From assembly GCA_020438135.1 (NCBI GenBank), contig JAGQVF010000096.1, positions 1 to 48,683 of the forward strand: a DNA stretch of 48,683 nucleotides, read 5' to 3'. Source of the DNA: Bacteroidales bacterium (lineage in GTDB: Bacteria; Bacteroidota; Bacteroidia; Bacteroidales; JAADJA01). The notes beneath the pieces are model-generated. The model saw nothing but the letters and a program-made list of their open reading frames with translations. It had not been told where the DNA came from and searched no databases. Position numbers and translations under genes: made by a program. Of this stretch, positions 24,515-35,714 are shown piece after piece; the stretch's first letter is position 1, and each line of letters opens with the position of its first letter.

Positions 24515-24982
24515 ATGAGGAAATCTAAACCGAAAAAAAGAGTCATTCTTCCCGATCCTAAGTATAATGATACGATGGTGACGAAGTTCGTGAACAACCT
24601 GATGTTGCAAGGCAAAAAAAGTCTTGCATTTGAAATTTTTTACGATGCCATCGATGTTGTATCCGAAAAGTCGGGTGAAGAAGGATTGGATGTCTGGAAA
24701 AAAGCTTTAACAAATGTTACCCCTTCGGTTGAAGTAAGAAGCCGCAGGATAGGTGGTGCAACTTTTCAGATCCCTACTGAGATTCGCCCAAGCAGGAAAC
24801 TTTCTATTGGCATGAAAAACCTGATCGGTTTTGCCCGTAAACGTCACGAAAAATCGATGGCGCAAAAACTTGCCGGCGAAATACTTTCAGCATACAAAGA
24901 AGAAGGTTCAGCATTTAAAAGAAAAGAAGATACCCACAGAATGGCAGATGCCAACAAGGCATTCTCGCACTTCAGGGTGTAA
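24515..24982 (+). CDS. rpsG: 30S ribosomal protein S7
   Basis: S7 nucleates assembly of the 16S rRNA 3' major domain. The protein is 155 aa, and the N-terminal part contains the family stretch [12 protein letters not shown] near residue 26. The C-terminus keeps [13 protein letters not shown]. It follows rpsL by 30 bases. In E. coli S7 represses its own operon at the rpsL-rpsG junction; I see no obvious stem-loop in this short gap, so any control here would have to act elsewhere. Confidence 0.97.
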   Translation: MRKSKPKKRVILPDPKYNDTMVTKFVNNLMLQGKKSLAFEIFYDAIDVVSEKSGEEGLDVWKKALTNVTPSVEVRSRRIGGATFQIPTEIRPSRKLSIGMKNLIGFARKRHEKSMAQKLAGEILSAYKEEGSAFKRKEDTHRMADANKAFSHFRV

Positions 24983-25003
24983 ATTGAAATTGAGGTATAG
25001 TAC

Positions 25004-27112
25004 ATGTCCGAAAGGTTAACACATATCAGGAACATCGGCATTATGGCGCACATCGACGCGGGTAAAACCACAACGACTGAGCGTATATTGTACTATACAG
25101 GTATCAACTACCGTATTGGTGAGGTGCATGAAGGTGCAGCCACTATGGATTGGATGGCCCAGGAACAGGAACGTGGAATTACAATCACTTCTGCTGCAAC
25201 TACTGTTTTCTGGCCTTTTAATAATGATAATTACCGGATCAATATCATCGATACACCTGGCCATGTCGATTTTACCGTTGAGGTAGAAAGGTCATTGAGG
25301 GTGCTCGACGGAACCATTGCCATATTCTGTGCTGTGGGTGGTGTTGAACCCCAATCTGAGACGGTCTGGAACCAGGCAAATCGCTACAGGGTCCCACGAA
25401 TTTGTTATGTGAATAAGATGGATCGCGCGGGTGCCGACTTTTTTAAAGTGCTCGGTGAGATCAAAGATAAACTCATTGCGAATCCTATTCCTGTGCAATT
25501 GCCGATTGGAGCAGAAGATGATTTTGAAGGTATCGTTGATCTGATTGCAAACAAAGCATACAAGTGGAATGACGAATCGCTGGGAAAAGAGTATTTTGAA
25601 GTTGAAATTCCGGAAGATATGCGCGAACAGGTTGCTGAATACCGGAAATCGCTTATTGAAGGTGCTGCCGAAGAAAATGAACAGCTTTTTGAGAAGTACC
25701 TTGAAAATCCAGATTCGATTACTGAAGACGATATTATTTTATCATTGCGCAAAGCCACACTGGAACTGAGAGCTACTCCGGTACTGTGTGGTTCCTCATT
25801 TAAAAACAAAGGCGTTCAGTTGTTATTGAACGCAATTGTAGGATTCCTTCCTGATCCGACGGAAGTTCCTGCAATCAGTGGTGTAAATCCCTATACCGAA
25901 AAAGAGGAAAAAAGGGAAGCCGATTCATCCAAACCATTTGCCGCTCTGGTATTTAAAATTGCTACGGATGCATATGTTGGAAGAGTGGCTTATTTCAGGG
26001 TATATTCAGGTAAACTCGATGCCGGTGAGCAAATATTGAATGCAGATACCAATAAAAAAGAACGGATCATGCGTTTGATGCAAATGCACGCCAACAAACA
26101 AAAACCACTTAAAACGATTGAAGCCGGTGATATTGGTGCTGCAGTCGGGTTTAAGCAGATCCGTACCGGAGATACCTTATGTGCACCACAACATCCGATT
26201 ATACTGGAAAAAATGCAGTTTCCGGAACCTGTTATCCGAATGGCAGTTGAACCGAAAACACAGGATGACGTGGAAAAACTGGTTGTTTCTCTGGAAAAAT
26301 TGGCAGAGGAAGATCCGACATTCACTATTAAGTTGGATGAAGAAACAGGCCAAACCATCATCAGCGGTATGGGTGAGCTTCATTTGGATATTATCCTCGA
26401 CCGTTTAAGAAGAGAATTTAATATCGAATGTAATCGCGGTAAACCTTCTGTAGCTTATAAGGAAGCAATTACAGAAGCTGTTTCTCATACAGAGGTATAT
26501 AAAAAACAAACAGGAGGTAAAGGTAAATTTGCTGAAATTCAGGTGATACTTTCTCCGGTTGATGATCCTGATTTTAAAGGGTTACAGTTTGTTGATGAAA
26601 CCCGTGGAGGTAGTGTCCCGAAGGAATTTATCCCCGCTATTAAAAAAGGTTTTGAATCTTCCATGTCGAATGGTGTATTATTGGGTTTTGCTTTAACGAG
26701 CCTCAAGGTACGTTTGCTGGGCGGTTCTTACCATTCAGTCGATAGTGATTCAATTGCTTTTGAAGCTGCCGCAGCAAGAGCATTCAGGGAAGCCTGTAAA
26801 AATGCGGGACCTGTATTACTCGAACCGATTATGAAACTGGATGTGGTTACCCCCGACGAATATCTTGGTGATATCACCAGTGATCTAAACAAACGTCGCG
26901 GACATGTCACCAATGTTGAATCAGCTGTTGGAAGGCAACAAGTTCATGGAACGGTTCCACTGGCTGAGATGTTTGGATATGTAACAGCATTACGAACGAT
27001 GACATCAGGAAGGGCAACGTCAAGTCTTGAGTTTTCGCACTATGCTGTCACCCCAAAAGATATCATGGAAGCAGTAATGCTTAAAATAAAAGGATATTTG
27101 GTTACTGTATAA
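25004..27112 (+). CDS. fusA: Elongation factor G
   Basis: EF-G is the GTPase that drives translocation on the ribosome (702 aa). G1 is [10 protein letters not shown] near residue 15, G3 is D-T-P-G-H-V-D-F near residue 86, and G4 is N-K-M-D near residue 140. Domains II-V follow at normal length, including the G-E-L-H-L-D motif of domain III. It starts 21 bases after rpsG. No tuf gene follows, unlike the enterobacterial str operon; rpsJ comes 17 bases later, joining the str and S10 groups. Confidence 0.97.
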   Translation: MSERLTHIRNIGIMAHIDAGKTTTTERILYYTGINYRIGEVHEGAATMDWMAQEQERGITITSAATTVFWPFNNDNYRINIIDTPGHVDFTVEVERSLRVLDGTIAIFCAVGGVEPQSETVWNQANRYRVPRICYVNKMDRAGADFFKVLGEIKDKLIANPIPVQLPIGAEDDFEGIVDLIANKAYKWNDESLGKEYFEVEIPEDMREQVAEYRKSLIEGAAEENEQLFEKYLENPDSITEDDIILSLRKATLELRATPVLCGSSFKNKGVQLLLNAIVGFLPDPTEVPAISGVNPYTEKEEKREADSSKPFAALVFKIATDAYVGRVAYFRVYSGKLDAGEQILNADTNKKERIMRLMQMHANKQKPLKTIEAGDIGAAVGFKQIRTGDTLCAPQHPIILEKMQFPEPVIRMAVEPKTQDDVEKLVVSLEKLAEEDPTFTIKLDEETGQTIISGMGELHLDIILDRLRREFNIECNRGKPSVAYKEAITEAVSHTEVYKKQTGGKGKFAEIQVILSPVDDPDFKGLQFVDETRGGSVPKEFIPAIKKGFESSMSNGVLLGFALTSLKVRLLGGSYHSVDSDSIAFEAAAARAFREACKNAGPVLLEPIMKLDVVTPDEYLGDITSDLNKRRGHVTNVESAVGRQQVHGTVPLAEMFGYVTALRTMTSGRATSSLEFSHYAVTPKDIMEAVMLKIKGYLVTV

Positions 27113-27129
27113 ATATAAAATTTATCAAC

Positions 27130-27435
27130 GTGAGTCAGAGAATACGAATTAAGCTCAAATCATACGATCATAACCTGGTTGACAAGTCAGCTGAAAAGAT
27201 CGTTAAAACAATTAAATCGTCGGGCGCAGTGGTTAGCGGTCCAATTCCGCTTCCCACCAATAAAAAGATTTTTACCGTTAACCGTTCGACATTTGTTAAT
27301 AAGAAATCAAGGGAGCAATTCCAGTTATGCGCTTACAAAAGACTGCTGGATATTTACAGTTCCACTACAAAAACCATTGACGCGCTCATGAAGCTGGAAT
27401 TACCCAGTGGTGTTGAAGTTGAAATCAAGGTTTGA
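27130..27435 (+). CDS. rpsJ: 30S ribosomal protein S10
   Basis: S10 is part of the 30S head, and its homologue NusE acts in antitermination. The protein is 101 aa with the conserved I-R-I-K-L-K-S-Y-D start and G-P-I-P-L-P-T near residue 37. The start codon is GTG at 27130; no ATG is near and the N-terminus matches homologues. A G-T-T-less, A-rich leader without a Shine-Dalgarno is typical of this genome. Confidence 0.97.
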   Translation: MSQRIRIKLKSYDHNLVDKSAEKIVKTIKSSGAVVSGPIPLPTNKKIFTVNRSTFVNKKSREQFQLCAYKRLLDIYSSTTKTIDALMKLELPSGVEVEIKV

Positions 27436-27476
27436 TAAAATTTAACAAGAATATTTGATTTTAAAAAGATAATCAC

Positions 27477-28106
27477 ATGTCAGGAATTATCGGAAAAAAA
27501 GTAGGAATGACCAGCATCTATGATACGGAGGGACGAAATATACCCTGTACCGTTATAGAAGCAGGGCCTTGTGTTGTTACGCAGGTGAAAACAAAAGACA
27601 AGGATGGTTATGAAGCCATTCAGCTTGCGTTTGATGAAAAGAAAGAAAAACATACTACACAGGCACTCAAAGGTCACTTTGCCAAAGCAGGTGTGTCACC
27701 TAAAAAGATTTTGGCTGAATTTACACGTTTTGAAGCCGGGCATACCAAAAAATTCGGTGACGTTCTTAAAGCTGATGTTTTTATTGAAGGAGAGTTTATT
27801 GATGTGGTTGGTATCTCTAAAGGTAAAGGTTTTCAGGGCGTTGTAAAACGTCATGGGTTTGCCGGGGTAAATGATGCTACACACGGGCAGCACAACAGGT
27901 TACGTGCCCCCGGATCAATCGGTGCTTCTTCCTGGCCTTCACGTGTATTTAAAGGAATGAGAATGGCTGGTCAAACCGGTAATCGCAGGGTGAAAATGAT
28001 CAACCTGCAGGTAATGAAGATCATTCCTGAAAAGAATGTTGTAGTTGTTAAAGGGGCTGTGCCAGGTCCCAATGGTTCATATGTAAAACTTGAACGATGG
28101 AGTTAG
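27477..28106 (+). CDS. rplC: 50S ribosomal protein L3
   Basis: L3 is an early assembly protein that reaches the peptidyl transferase centre. The protein is 209 aa, beginning with [10 protein letters not shown] and containing the long internal loop with [14 protein letters not shown] near residue 140. Its last ten bases overlap the start of rplD, so translation of the two is probably coupled. It lies 41 bases after rpsJ. Confidence 0.97.
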   Translation: MSGIIGKKVGMTSIYDTEGRNIPCTVIEAGPCVVTQVKTKDKDGYEAIQLAFDEKKEKHTTQALKGHFAKAGVSPKKILAEFTRFEAGHTKKFGDVLKADVFIEGEFIDVVGISKGKGFQGVVKRHGFAGVNDATHGQHNRLRAPGSIGASSWPSRVFKGMRMAGQTGNRRVKMINLQVMKIIPEKNVVVVKGAVPGPNGSYVKLERWS

Positions 28107-28729
28107 AAGTATATAATATCAGCGGTCAGAAAACCAGTAAGAAAGCTGAACTCAGCGATGCCGTCTTCGGAATCGAACCGAACGATCATGCCATTTATCT
28201 TGCAGTTAGGCAATATATGGCAAATCAAAGGCAGGGAACACACAGTTCCAAAGAAAGAAGCATGGTGATGGGAAGTACCCGCAAGATCAAAAGACAAAAA
28301 GGTACTGGTACGGCCAGGTTTGGTGATATCAAAAACCCCCTTTTCCGCGGAGGTGGACGAATTTTCGGACCCAGACCCAGGGATTATAGTTTTAAACTGA
28401 ATAAAAAACTCAGGAAACTTGCCAGGCTTTCCGCTTTGTCATACAAAGCCAAAGAAAATGGCATAATCATTCTTGAGGACTTTAGTTTCGATACCCCGAA
28501 AACAAAGACCTTTGCCGATATGCTGAAAAGTTTTGAATTGCAGGATAAGAAGGTACTTGTAATTGTTAACGATAATGACAATAACCTCTACCTTTCATCC
28601 CGTAATCTTCAAAAAGCAAAGGTTATCAGGGCCGATTCCATAAATACATATGATATCCTGAATGCGAATAGCTTACTGATCGCTGAAGGATCCCTCGGAG
28701 TGATTGAAAAGATGCATGCAGAAAATTAA
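28097..28729 (+). CDS. rplD: 50S ribosomal protein L4
   Basis: L4 lines the peptide exit tunnel; in E. coli it also represses the S10 operon. The protein is 210 aa. The tunnel loop K-G-T-G-T-A-R-F-G and G-G-G-R-I-F-G-P lies near residues 69-92. The start is inside the end of rplC (ten-base overlap) in another frame. This overlap, not a spacer, is the sign of close coupling here. Confidence 0.96.
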   Translation: MELEVYNISGQKTSKKAELSDAVFGIEPNDHAIYLAVRQYMANQRQGTHSSKERSMVMGSTRKIKRQKGTGTARFGDIKNPLFRGGGRIFGPRPRDYSFKLNKKLRKLARLSALSYKAKENGIIILEDFSFDTPKTKTFADMLKSFELQDKKVLVIVNDNDNNLYLSSRNLQKAKVIRADSINTYDILNANSLLIAEGSLGVIEKMHAEN

Positions 28730-28743
28730 AAATTTGTCTGACA

Positions 28744-29034
28744 ATGAATATCATAATTAAACCGGTAATAACAGAAAAAATGACGGAGCTTGGTGAAAAG
28801 CTCAACCGCTTTGGATTTATCGTCGATAAAAGGGCTAATAAAATCCAGATTAAAAATGCGATTGAGGATTTTTACGGTGTAGACGTTGTGGCTGTTAATA
28901 CCATCAACTATTCCGGTAAAGAAAAATCGAGGTTCACCAAAAGAGGAGCCATCACCGGAAGGACCAATTCATACAAAAAGGCTATCGTTACTTTAGCCGA
29001 AGGAGAAACTATTGATTTTTACAGCAATATATAA
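28744..29034 (+). CDS. rplW: 50S ribosomal protein L23
   Basis: L23 surrounds the exit tunnel and forms the docking site for trigger factor and SRP. The protein is 96 aa, with the early K-P-V-I-T-E-K segment and N-K-I-Q-I-K-N-A-I-E near residue 32, both diagnostic. The length is normal. It lies 14 bases after rplD and six before rplB. Confidence 0.96.
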   Translation: MNIIIKPVITEKMTELGEKLNRFGFIVDKRANKIQIKNAIEDFYGVDVVAVNTINYSGKEKSRFTKRGAITGRTNSYKKAIVTLAEGETIDFYSNI

Positions 29035-29040
29035 GAAATA

Positions 29041-29865
29041 ATGGCTTTAAAAAAATTCAAACCGACGACATCCAGTCAGCGCTTCAAGATTATCAGTGCG
29101 TTTGATGAAATTACGACCTCAACACCGGAAAAGAGTCTGCTGGCACCGATGAAGAAATCCGGAGGTAGGAATAATGAAGGTAAAATGACCATGCGATATA
29201 TGGGAGGTGGTCACAAGCAAAAATACCGGATCGTTGATTTTAAGAGAGATAAAGAAGGTGTGCCTGCAACGGTAAAAACCATTGAATACGACCCCAACAG
29301 AACCTCTCGTATTGCATTGCTGTTTTATGCTGACGGCGAAAAAAGGTATATCATTGCACCACACGGATTGAAAGTGGGCCAGGAGGTTAATGCAGGTCAG
29401 GGCGTAGCACCTGAAGTTGGAAATTCAATGTACCTGAGTGAAATACCTTATGGTACTGTGATACACAACATTGAACTTCGTCCGGGACAAGGTGGTAAGA
29501 TGGCCAGAAGTGCCGGTTCTTATGCACAACTTGTTTCTCGGGATGGTAAATTTGCTATTGTTAAATTGCCTTCAGGTGAAACCAGGATGATACTTCAAAC
29601 CTGTAAAGCTACAGTAGGAATGGTTTCAAACCCCGATCACAGCCTCGAAGTTTCAGGAAAAGCTGGAAGAAAGAGATGGCTCGGACGCAGGCCAAGAACC
29701 CGTGGTGTTGTTATGAACCCTGTTGACCATCCAATGGGTGGAGGTGAAGGTAGAGCGTCAGGCGGTCATCCAAGATCGAGAAAAGGTTTACCTGCAAAAG
29801 GATATAAAACCCGTGCAAAGAAAAAAGCATCAAGTAAATACATCATCGAAAGACGGAAAAAATAA
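29041..29865 (+). CDS. rplB: 50S ribosomal protein L2
   Basis: L2 bridges the subunits and supports peptidyl transfer. The protein is 274 aa. The C-terminal region carries the histidine motif [12 protein letters not shown] near residue 225, and the N-terminal half has [10 protein letters not shown]. Length and ends match the family. It is six bases after rplW and six before rpsS. Confidence 0.97.
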   Translation: MALKKFKPTTSSQRFKIISAFDEITTSTPEKSLLAPMKKSGGRNNEGKMTMRYMGGGHKQKYRIVDFKRDKEGVPATVKTIEYDPNRTSRIALLFYADGEKRYIIAPHGLKVGQEVNAGQGVAPEVGNSMYLSEIPYGTVIHNIELRPGQGGKMARSAGSYAQLVSRDGKFAIVKLPSGETRMILQTCKATVGMVSNPDHSLEVSGKAGRKRWLGRRPRTRGVVMNPVDHPMGGGEGRASGGHPRSRKGLPAKGYKTRAKKKASSKYIIERRKK

Positions 29866-29871
29866 TAGTAT

Positions 29872-30150
29872 ATGAGCCGATCATTAAAAAAAGGACCCTA
29901 CATCCATTATAAACTTGAGAAAAAAGTGATGGATAATGTTGAAGCAAAAAAGAAGACTGTGATCAAAACATGGTCGAGGGCTTCGATGATTTCACCTGAT
30001 TTTGTAGGGCAAACCATTGCCGTTCATAACGGAAATAAATTTATCCCGGTGTACATCACCGAAAACATGGTAGGTCATAAACTCGGTGAATTTGCTCCTA
30101 CACGCATTTTCAGAGGCCATGCCGGTGCAAAGGATAAAGGTAAAAGATAA
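29872..30150 (+). CDS. rpsS: 30S ribosomal protein S19
   Basis: S19 binds 16S rRNA in the 30S head with S13. The protein is 92 aa, starting S-R-S-L-K-K-G-P-Y and containing T-W-S-R-A-S near residue 34 and [11 protein letters not shown] near residue 68. It is the usual length. Spacing from L2 is six bases; rplV follows after 31 bases. Confidence 0.97.
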   Translation: MSRSLKKGPYIHYKLEKKVMDNVEAKKKTVIKTWSRASMISPDFVGQTIAVHNGNKFIPVYITENMVGHKLGEFAPTRIFRGHAGAKDKGKR

Positions 30151-30181
30151 TTGAAGCATTAATATTGAAATATTCTGAAAA

Positions 30182-30589
30182 ATGGGATCCAGAAAAAGAA
30201 TAGCGGCTGAAGCAAGAAAAGAGGCAAATCAAAAAGTGGCCTTTGCCAAATTGAACAATTGCCCCACTTCTCCCCGCAAAATGCGTATCGTTGCTGATAT
30301 GGTGAGAGGCATGAAAGCCGAACAGGCCCTGCATGTACTCAAACATTCACCCCAGGATGCAGCGGGCAGACTATATAAACTTCTGCTATCTGCAATTTCA
30401 AACTGGCAGGCAAAAAATGAAGGTGTCAGACTCGAAGATGCTAATCTGTTTGTAAAAGACATTTTTGTGGATAGCGCCAGAATGCTTAAAAGAATTCAAA
30501 CCGCTCCGCAGGGAAGAGCTTACCGAATCAGGAAACGCTCGAACCATGTGACGGTAATTGTAGATAATTTAACTGAAAGTCAACAATAA
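30182..30589 (+). CDS. rplV: 50S ribosomal protein L22
   Basis: L22 spans the large subunit and its beta-hairpin lines the exit tunnel. The protein is 135 aa with a slightly long basic N-terminus before the core that starts at [12 protein letters not shown] near residue 28. The C-terminal hairpin [11 protein letters not shown] is present near residue 112. Spacing to rpsC is 19 bases. Confidence 0.96.
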   Translation: MGSRKRIAAEARKEANQKVAFAKLNNCPTSPRKMRIVADMVRGMKAEQALHVLKHSPQDAAGRLYKLLLSAISNWQAKNEGVRLEDANLFVKDIFVDSARMLKRIQTAPQGRAYRIRKRSNHVTVIVDNLTESQQ

Positions 30590-30608
30590 GAAACAATACA
30601 TTTTTCTA

Positions 30609-31325
30609 ATGGGACAAAAAACAAATCCGATAGGTCTGAGACTGGGAATCATCCGGGGATGGGATTCAAGCTGGTACGGCGGTAATAATTACGGCCCGAA
30701 GATCGTTGAAGACGAACAGATCAGAAAATATCTCAACGCCAGGTTGTCGAAAGCCGGAATATCAAAAATCCTGATCGAAAGAACACTTAAACTCGTCACT
30801 GTTACCATTTTTACTGCCCGTCCGGGTATCATCATCGGCAAAGGCGGACAAGAAGTGGATAAACTGAAGGAAGAGCTTAAAAAACTTACCGGTAAGGAGA
30901 TTCAGATCAATATTTCAGAGATCAAAAGGCCTGAACTGGATGCAATGATCGTTGCAACAACCATTTCAAAACAAATCGAAGGAAGGATATCCTACAGGAG
31001 GGCGATTAAAACAGCGATTGCTTCCACAATGCGAATTGGCGCCGAAGGTATTAAAGTGTTGATTTCAGGACGTTTGGGTGGTGCCGAGATGGCTCGTAGC
31101 GAAATATACAAAGAAGGTCGTATTCCACTGCATACACTCAGGGCAGATATAGATTATGCATTGGTTGAAGCACACACAACCTACGGACGTATCGGAGTTA
31201 AAGTCTGGATAATGAAAGGCGAAGTGTATGGTAAAAGAGACCTTACACAACAATTTGTACCCGATAAGAAAAAGGGACCGGCTCCGGCAGGAGGAGGACG
31301 TGGAAAATCCAGGAGAAGAAGGTAA
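30609..31325 (+). CDS. rpsC: 30S ribosomal protein S3
   Basis: S3 lies at the mRNA entry tunnel and contributes to helicase activity. The protein is 238 aa. The KH-domain motif I-I-I-G-K-G-G-Q-E is near residue 75, and the C-terminal domain has [10 protein letters not shown] near residue 155. The tail is basic and glycine-rich, as in Bacteroidota homologues. It precedes rplP by 29 bases. Confidence 0.97.
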   Translation: MGQKTNPIGLRLGIIRGWDSSWYGGNNYGPKIVEDEQIRKYLNARLSKAGISKILIERTLKLVTVTIFTARPGIIIGKGGQEVDKLKEELKKLTGKEIQINISEIKRPELDAMIVATTISKQIEGRISYRRAIKTAIASTMRIGAEGIKVLISGRLGGAEMARSEIYKEGRIPLHTLRADIDYALVEAHTTYGRIGVKVWIMKGEVYGKRDLTQQFVPDKKKGPAPAGGGRGKSRRRR

Positions 31326-31354
31326 TTTTTGGAAACACTTAATGGAATAAGATC

Positions 31355-31777
31355 ATGTTACAGCCAAAGAAAACAAAATACAGAAAACAGCAAAAAGGCA
31401 GAATGAAAGGCAACGCCCATCGCGGTCATGAACTCGCATTCGGATCTTTCGGGATCAAATCATTGGAGTTTGCATGGGTTACAGGCCGGCAGATCGAAGC
31501 TGCCCGTCAGGCTGTTACGAGGCATATGAAACGTGAAGGGCAACTTTGGATCAGGATTTTTCCCGACAAACCCATCACCAAAAAACCTGCAGAGGTTCGT
31601 ATGGGTAAGGGTAAAGGTGCTCCCGAAATGTTCGTGGCAAGAGTAAATCCGGGCCGTATGTTATTTGAAGCAGGCGGGGTACCCCTCGAAACAGCGAGAG
31701 AAGCTTTAAGACTCGCAGCCCAGAAACTTCCGGTTACAACCAAGTTTGTGGTCAGAAGAGACTATGTTGAAGAATAA
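31355..31777 (+). CDS. rplP: 50S ribosomal protein L16
   Basis: L16 helps position tRNA in the A site. The protein is 140 aa. The family segments [11 protein letters not shown] near residue 6, R-M-G-K-G-K-G near residue 81 and F-E-A-G-G-V near residue 104 are present. The length is normal. rpmC begins 14 bases later. Confidence 0.97.
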   Translation: MLQPKKTKYRKQQKGRMKGNAHRGHELAFGSFGIKSLEFAWVTGRQIEAARQAVTRHMKREGQLWIRIFPDKPITKKPAEVRMGKGKGAPEMFVARVNPGRMLFEAGGVPLETAREALRLAAQKLPVTTKFVVRRDYVEE

Positions 31778-31791
31778 AAACAATATCTGTG

Positions 31792-32007
31792 ATGGAACAA
31801 GATGTAATTAGAGAACTGTCGACGTCTGATCTGAAGGATCGTTTGGAAGATGAGACCAAACAACTTATCAAGTTGAAACTGAACCATGCTGTTTCACCGC
31901 TTGAAAATCCGAATAAGATCAAGGCATACAGGAAAATCATAGCTCGGATTAAAACCGAATTGCGTAAACGCGAGCTTGAAGAAATCAATAACAGTAATTC
32001 AAAATAA
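31792..32007 (+). CDS. rpmC: 50S ribosomal protein L29
   Basis: L29 is a small helical hairpin at the exit tunnel rim. The protein is 71 aa, with [13 protein letters not shown] at the N-terminus. An ATG at 31792 and a GTG one codon earlier (31789) are both possible; ATG is preferred. The last base of its stop codon is the first base of the rpsQ ATG (TAATG), so the two are tightly coupled. Confidence 0.95.
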   Translation: MEQDVIRELSTSDLKDRLEDETKQLIKLKLNHAVSPLENPNKIKAYRKIIARIKTELRKRELEEINNSNSK

Positions 32008-32264
32008 TGGAAACCAGGAATTTAAGAAAAGAAAGAATCGGTCTGGTAGTGAGCGACAAAATGGATAAATCCATCGTCGTTATGGTTGAACGGAAAGTAA
32101 AACACCGTACCTACGGGAAGTTCGTGAAAAAGACTTCCAAATTTATGGCCCACGATGAAAATAACGATGGCCATACCGGTGATACGGTTAAGATTATGGA
32201 AACCAGGCCGCTCAGTAAAAATAAATGTTGGAGATTAGTTGAAATCATTGAAAGGGCTAAATAA
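32007..32264 (+). CDS. rpsQ: 30S ribosomal protein S17
   Basis: S17 is a primary 16S rRNA-binding protein of the OB fold. The protein is 85 aa with [16 protein letters not shown] near the N-terminus, the H-x-x-Y-G-K segment and a C-terminal R-P-L-S-K-N-K. Both ends overlap neighbours by one base (TAATG junctions), which fits coupled translation from rpmC through rplN. Confidence 0.97.
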   Translation: METRNLRKERIGLVVSDKMDKSIVVMVERKVKHRTYGKFVKKTSKFMAHDENNDGHTGDTVKIMETRPLSKNKCWRLVEIIERAK

Positions 32265-32632
32265 TGATACAACAGGAATCAAGATTAGCAGTAGCTGATA
32301 ATAGCGGAGCAAAGGAAGTACTTTGCATCAGGGTGTTGGGTGGCACCAAAAGAAGGTATGCCTCCATCGGTGATAAAATTGTAGTTACCGTAAAGCACAC
32401 CATTCCCTCAGGGAATGTTAAAAAAGGAACAGTTTCGAAGGCAGTTGTGGTGCGTACCAAGAAGGAAAAAAGACGTCCGGATGGATCATACATCAGCTTC
32501 GACGACAATGCAGTTGTACTGCTTAATAATGCTGGCGAAATGATCGGTACCCGTATTTTCGGACCCGTTGCCCGTGAGCTTAGAGAAAAGCAGTATATGA
32601 AAATCGTTTCACTGGCACCTGAAGTGCTGTAA
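32264..32632 (+). CDS. rplN: 50S ribosomal protein L14
   Basis: L14 forms part of the subunit interface. The protein is 122 aa, the standard length, beginning [16 protein letters not shown] and containing N-A-V-V-L-L-N and [11 protein letters not shown]. Its ATG shares a base with the rpsQ stop. rplX follows after 12 bases. Confidence 0.98.
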   Translation: MIQQESRLAVADNSGAKEVLCIRVLGGTKRRYASIGDKIVVTVKHTIPSGNVKKGTVSKAVVVRTKKEKRRPDGSYISFDDNAVVLLNNAGEMIGTRIFGPVARELREKQYMKIVSLAPEVL

Positions 32633-32644
32633 ACATTATCAATC

Positions 32645-32968
32645 ATGCGAAAGAAGTTACATATCAAAAAAGGCGACAACGTAATGGTGATTTCCGGAAA
32701 CGCTAAAGGCGACCAGGGAAAGGTATTGTTTGTTGATGTCGACAAACAAAAAGCCATCGTTGAAGGCGTAAATATGGTTTCTAAACATACCAGGCCAAAT
32801 GCTGAAAATCCAAAGGGTGGGATCGTTAAAAAGGAAGGATATATCCATGTATCCAATTTAAAATTGATCGATGGGTCGGGAAAACCAACCCGCGTTGGCC
32901 GCAAACTGGATGAGAAATCAAATAAATCAGTTCGTTACTCTAAAAAATCCGGGGAGGTAATTAAATAA
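32645..32968 (+). CDS. rplX: 50S ribosomal protein L24
   Basis: L24 is an early 50S assembly factor with a KOW motif. The protein is 107 aa: [14 protein letters not shown] near residue 9 is the KOW segment, and G-V-N-M-V-S-K-H near residue 41 follows. The length is typical. Its stop overlaps the rplE start by one base. Confidence 0.97.
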   Translation: MRKKLHIKKGDNVMVISGNAKGDQGKVLFVDVDKQKAIVEGVNMVSKHTRPNAENPKGGIVKKEGYIHVSNLKLIDGSGKPTRVGRKLDEKSNKSVRYSKKSGEVIK

Positions 32969-33525
32969 TGGAATACATACCTAGGCTTAAGACCAAATAT
33001 AAGGAAGAGATCGCTCCCGCATTAAAGGAGCAGTTTGGCTACAAAAGTACCATGGAAATCCCTGAGTTGACAAAAATCAGTCTGAACCAGGGTTTGGGCG
33101 CTGCCATTACCGATAAAAAGATCATTGATAAAGGTATTGAAGAAATGACCATGATCACAGGTCAAAAGGCGGTTGCAACAAAATCTAAAAAGGATATTTC
33201 AAATTTTAAACTTCGTAAGGGAATGCCGGTTGGCGTTCGGGTTACCTTGCGCGGTGAAAAAATGTATGAGTTCCTCGATCGGCTCATCTCTGTAGCAATT
33301 CCGCGTATCAGAGATTTCAGGGGGATTAATGATAAAGGTTTCGACGGACGTGGAAATTACACATTCGGAGTTCCTGAACAAATTATTTTCCCGGAGATCG
33401 ATATCGATAAAGTGACACATATCAACGGCATGGATGTTACTTTTGTAACCAGTGCGAAAACTGATAAAGAATGTTTCGCTTTGTTAAAAGAATTTGGTTT
33501 ACCGTTTAAAAATCAAAATAAATAA
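32968..33525 (+). CDS. rplE: 50S ribosomal protein L5
   Basis: L5 binds 5S rRNA and contacts S13. The protein is 185 aa with I-S-L-N-Q-G-L-G near residue 38, [15 protein letters not shown] near residue 79, and [11 protein letters not shown] near residue 133. The length is normal. Only two bases separate it from rpsN. Confidence 0.97.
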   Translation: MEYIPRLKTKYKEEIAPALKEQFGYKSTMEIPELTKISLNQGLGAAITDKKIIDKGIEEMTMITGQKAVATKSKKDISNFKLRKGMPVGVRVTLRGEKMYEFLDRLISVAIPRIRDFRGINDKGFDGRGNYTFGVPEQIIFPEIDIDKVTHINGMDVTFVTSAKTDKECFALLKEFGLPFKNQNK

Positions 33526-33527
33526 AT

Positions 33528-33797
33528 ATGGCTAAAGAATCAATGAAGGCGCGTGAGGAAAAAAGGCGCGAGATGGTTGAAAAATATGCCGAAAAAAGAG
33601 CAGCATTAAAAGCTGAGGGAGATTTTATCGCATTGCAAAAGTTGCCTAAGAATTCTTCAAAGGTACGTTTGCACAATCGTTGTAATCTTTCCGGCAGACC
33701 TAAAGGTTATATGCGCATGTTTGGTATCTCACGTATCAATTTCAGAGAGATGGCATTAAAGGGACAGATCCCTGGTGTAAAAAAAGCAAGTTGGTAA
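33528..33797 (+). CDS. rpsN: 30S ribosomal protein S14, zinc-independent form
   Basis: S14 is a late-assembling protein of the 30S head. At 89 aa this is the long, C-minus type: it has [15 protein letters not shown] and ends K-K-A-S-W, without the four-cysteine zinc ribbon of the 61-residue form. It is the only S14 gene in the window; whether a zinc-binding paralogue exists elsewhere is unknown. It lies between rplE and rpsH as usual. Confidence 0.97.
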   Translation: MAKESMKAREEKRREMVEKYAEKRAALKAEGDFIALQKLPKNSSKVRLHNRCNLSGRPKGYMRMFGISRINFREMALKGQIPGVKKASW

Positions 33798-33817
33798 ACA
33801 TTAAAAGCTGAAGAAAA

Positions 33818-34216
33818 ATGAATACAGATCCAATTGCAGATTATCTGACCAGGGTCAGAAACGCAGTGATGGCAAAACACCGGCTGGTTGAAATCCCTGC
33901 TTCGAACATTAAAAAGGACATCACAAAGATCCTGTTTGAAAAGGGTTATATTCTCAATTATAAATTTGAGGACGATGACAAACAGGGTAAAATAAAAATT
34001 GCATTAAAATATCACCCGGTGACCAAACTTCCGGCCATTAACAAAATGGAAAGAGCCAGTAAACCCGGTCTCAGGAAATACGCCGGATCAGACAGCCTTC
34101 CCAGAGTGCTGAATGGTTTGGGAATATCCATCATTTCAACCTCGCAGGGAGTGATGACCGATAAAGAAGCCAGAAAGCTCAATATCGGGGGTGAAGTTTT
34201 ATGTTATGTTAGTTAA
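33818..34216 (+). CDS. rpsH: 30S ribosomal protein S8
   Basis: S8 is a primary binder of the 16S central domain; in E. coli it represses the spc operon at rplE. The protein is 132 aa, opening with [14 protein letters not shown] and ending with G-E-V-L-C-Y-V-S; the R-V-L-N-G-L-G and S-T-S-Q-G-V-M-T-D segments lie between. The length is normal. Confidence 0.97.
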   Translation: MNTDPIADYLTRVRNAVMAKHRLVEIPASNIKKDITKILFEKGYILNYKFEDDDKQGKIKIALKYHPVTKLPAINKMERASKPGLRKYAGSDSLPRVLNGLGISIISTSQGVMTDKEARKLNIGGEVLCYVS

Positions 34217-34234
34217 TTTGAATGAATTAGTATT

Positions 34235-34792
34235 ATGTCACGTATAGGAAAATTACCTGTTGAAATACCTGCCGGAGTCGAAATTAAAGTTTCCGGTGAA
34301 AACGTGGTATCTGTGAAAGGGAAACTGGGTGAGTTATCTCAACCTGTCGACTCAGCTATCGAAGTGAAAGTTGAAGACGGGTCACTGACACTTGTCAGAA
34401 CCAACGAATCCAAAGATACGCGTTCCAAACACGGACTTTACAGAGCATTGATCGCAAACATGGTTCAGGGTGTTTCTGAAGGATTTACCACTGTTCAGGA
34501 ATTGGTCGGCGTTGGTTACAAAGCCGAAGCAAAAGGACAGTTGCTGGAACTTTCACTGGGATTCTCTCACAACGTTGTTTTTGAAATGCCTGATGAAATA
34601 ACGCTTGAGACAAAAACCGAACGTGGAAAAAATCCGCAGATCATTTTAAAATCTCATGATAAACAACTACTGGGACAGGTTGCGGCAAAGATTCGTTCAT
34701 TGCGTAAACCTGAGCCATATAAAGGAAAAGGTATCCGGTTCCAGGGTGAAGAGATCAGAAAGAAAGCCGGTAAGGCAGCAGCTGAGAAATAA
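34235..34792 (+). CDS. rplF: 50S ribosomal protein L6
   Basis: L6 lies near the GTPase centre and the sarcin-ricin loop. The protein is 185 aa with S-R-I-G-K-L-P-V-E-I-P at the start, V-G-V-G-Y-K-A near residue 90, and the C-terminal R-x-P-E-P-Y-K-G-K-G-I-R signature near residue 154. It is followed by rplR after 24 bases. Confidence 0.97.
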   Translation: MSRIGKLPVEIPAGVEIKVSGENVVSVKGKLGELSQPVDSAIEVKVEDGSLTLVRTNESKDTRSKHGLYRALIANMVQGVSEGFTTVQELVGVGYKAEAKGQLLELSLGFSHNVVFEMPDEITLETKTERGKNPQIILKSHDKQLLGQVAAKIRSLRKPEPYKGKGIRFQGEEIRKKAGKAAAEK

Positions 34793-34816
34793 TAAAATAC
34801 CAGAAATTTTAAAGAA

Positions 34817-35173
34817 ATGGTTACAAAGAATAGAAAACAGTTCAGAAGAAGCAGGATTAAAATGCGCATTCGGAAAGTCATTCTTGGCACACCCGATCGT
34901 CCGCGCATGTCTGTTTTCAGAAGCAACAAACAGATTTATGTTCAGTTGATCGACGATTCAGTGGGCAACACTTTACTTTCGGTTTCATCCACTAGCGCTG
35001 CCGATGAAAAGATCAATAAAATAGAACAGGCCAAAAAAGTCGGGAAGGAAGTAGCTGAAAAAGCAAAGAGCGCCGGTATTGAAACGGTTGTTTTCGACAG
35101 AAATGGTTATTTATATCACGGCAGGATCAAAGCCCTGGCTGAGGCTGCCAGAGAAGGAGGACTTAAATTTTAA
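34817..35173 (+). CDS. rplR: 50S ribosomal protein L18
   Basis: L18 binds 5S rRNA with L5. The protein is 118 aa; the basic N-terminus is followed by [12 protein letters not shown] near residue 31 and ends with [16 protein letters not shown]. The length is standard. rpsE begins five bases after the stop. Confidence 0.97.
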   Translation: MVTKNRKQFRRSRIKMRIRKVILGTPDRPRMSVFRSNKQIYVQLIDDSVGNTLLSVSSTSAADEKINKIEQAKKVGKEVAEKAKSAGIETVVFDRNGYLYHGRIKALAEAAREGGLKF

Positions 35174-35178
35174 GCATT

Positions 35179-35697
35179 ATGTCAGACGTAAACATTAAAA
35201 GAGTAAAATCAAGCGATATTGAGTTCAAGGACAGGTTGGTCAGCATCCAGCGTGTTACCAAAGTAACCAAAGGGGGTCGGACTTTCAGCTTCTCAGCCAT
35301 TGTGATTGTTGGGAATGAAAAAGGTGTGGTTGGATATGGTCTTGGAAAAGCCAAGGAGGTAACTTCAGCAATTGCCAAAGGAATTGATGATGCGAAGAAA
35401 AATCTGATCAAGGTGCCTATTCTGAACGGAACTTTACCTCATGAGCAGGAGGGTAAATACAGTGGTGCAAGGGTATTTCTGAAACCTGCAGCGCCGGGTA
35501 CCGGTGTAATTGCCGGTGGTGCAATGCGTGCCGTTCTTGAAAGTGTGGGCGTCAGAGATGTACTTGCCAAATCAAAAGGTTCCTCCAATCCGCATAGTGT
35601 TGTTAAAGCTACCATCAATGCATTGATCCAACTCAGAGATCCTTACACAGTAGCGCAACTCAGGGGAATAGAACTGGAGAAAGTTTTTAACGGATAA
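35179..35697 (+). CDS. rpsE: 30S ribosomal protein S5
   Basis: S5 contributes to decoding fidelity and mRNA unwinding. The protein is 172 aa. The N-terminal dsRNA-binding-like domain has [10 protein letters not shown] near residue 31 and G-Y-G-L-G-K-A near residue 54; the C-terminal domain has [11 protein letters not shown] near residue 135. The length is normal. The next gene, rpmD, begins 17 bases later. Confidence 0.97.
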   Translation: MSDVNIKRVKSSDIEFKDRLVSIQRVTKVTKGGRTFSFSAIVIVGNEKGVVGYGLGKAKEVTSAIAKGIDDAKKNLIKVPILNGTLPHEQEGKYSGARVFLKPAAPGTGVIAGGAMRAVLESVGVRDVLAKSKGSSNPHSVVKATINALIQLRDPYTVAQLRGIELEKVFNG

Positions 35698-35714
35698 TTT
35701 TTCAAATTACCAAA

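Noticed and set aside
27113-27129. Missing tuf gene between fusA and rpsJ as a deletion
   Set aside because: Only 17 bases separate the genes, and this order is normal in Bacteroidota; tuf is expected elsewhere.
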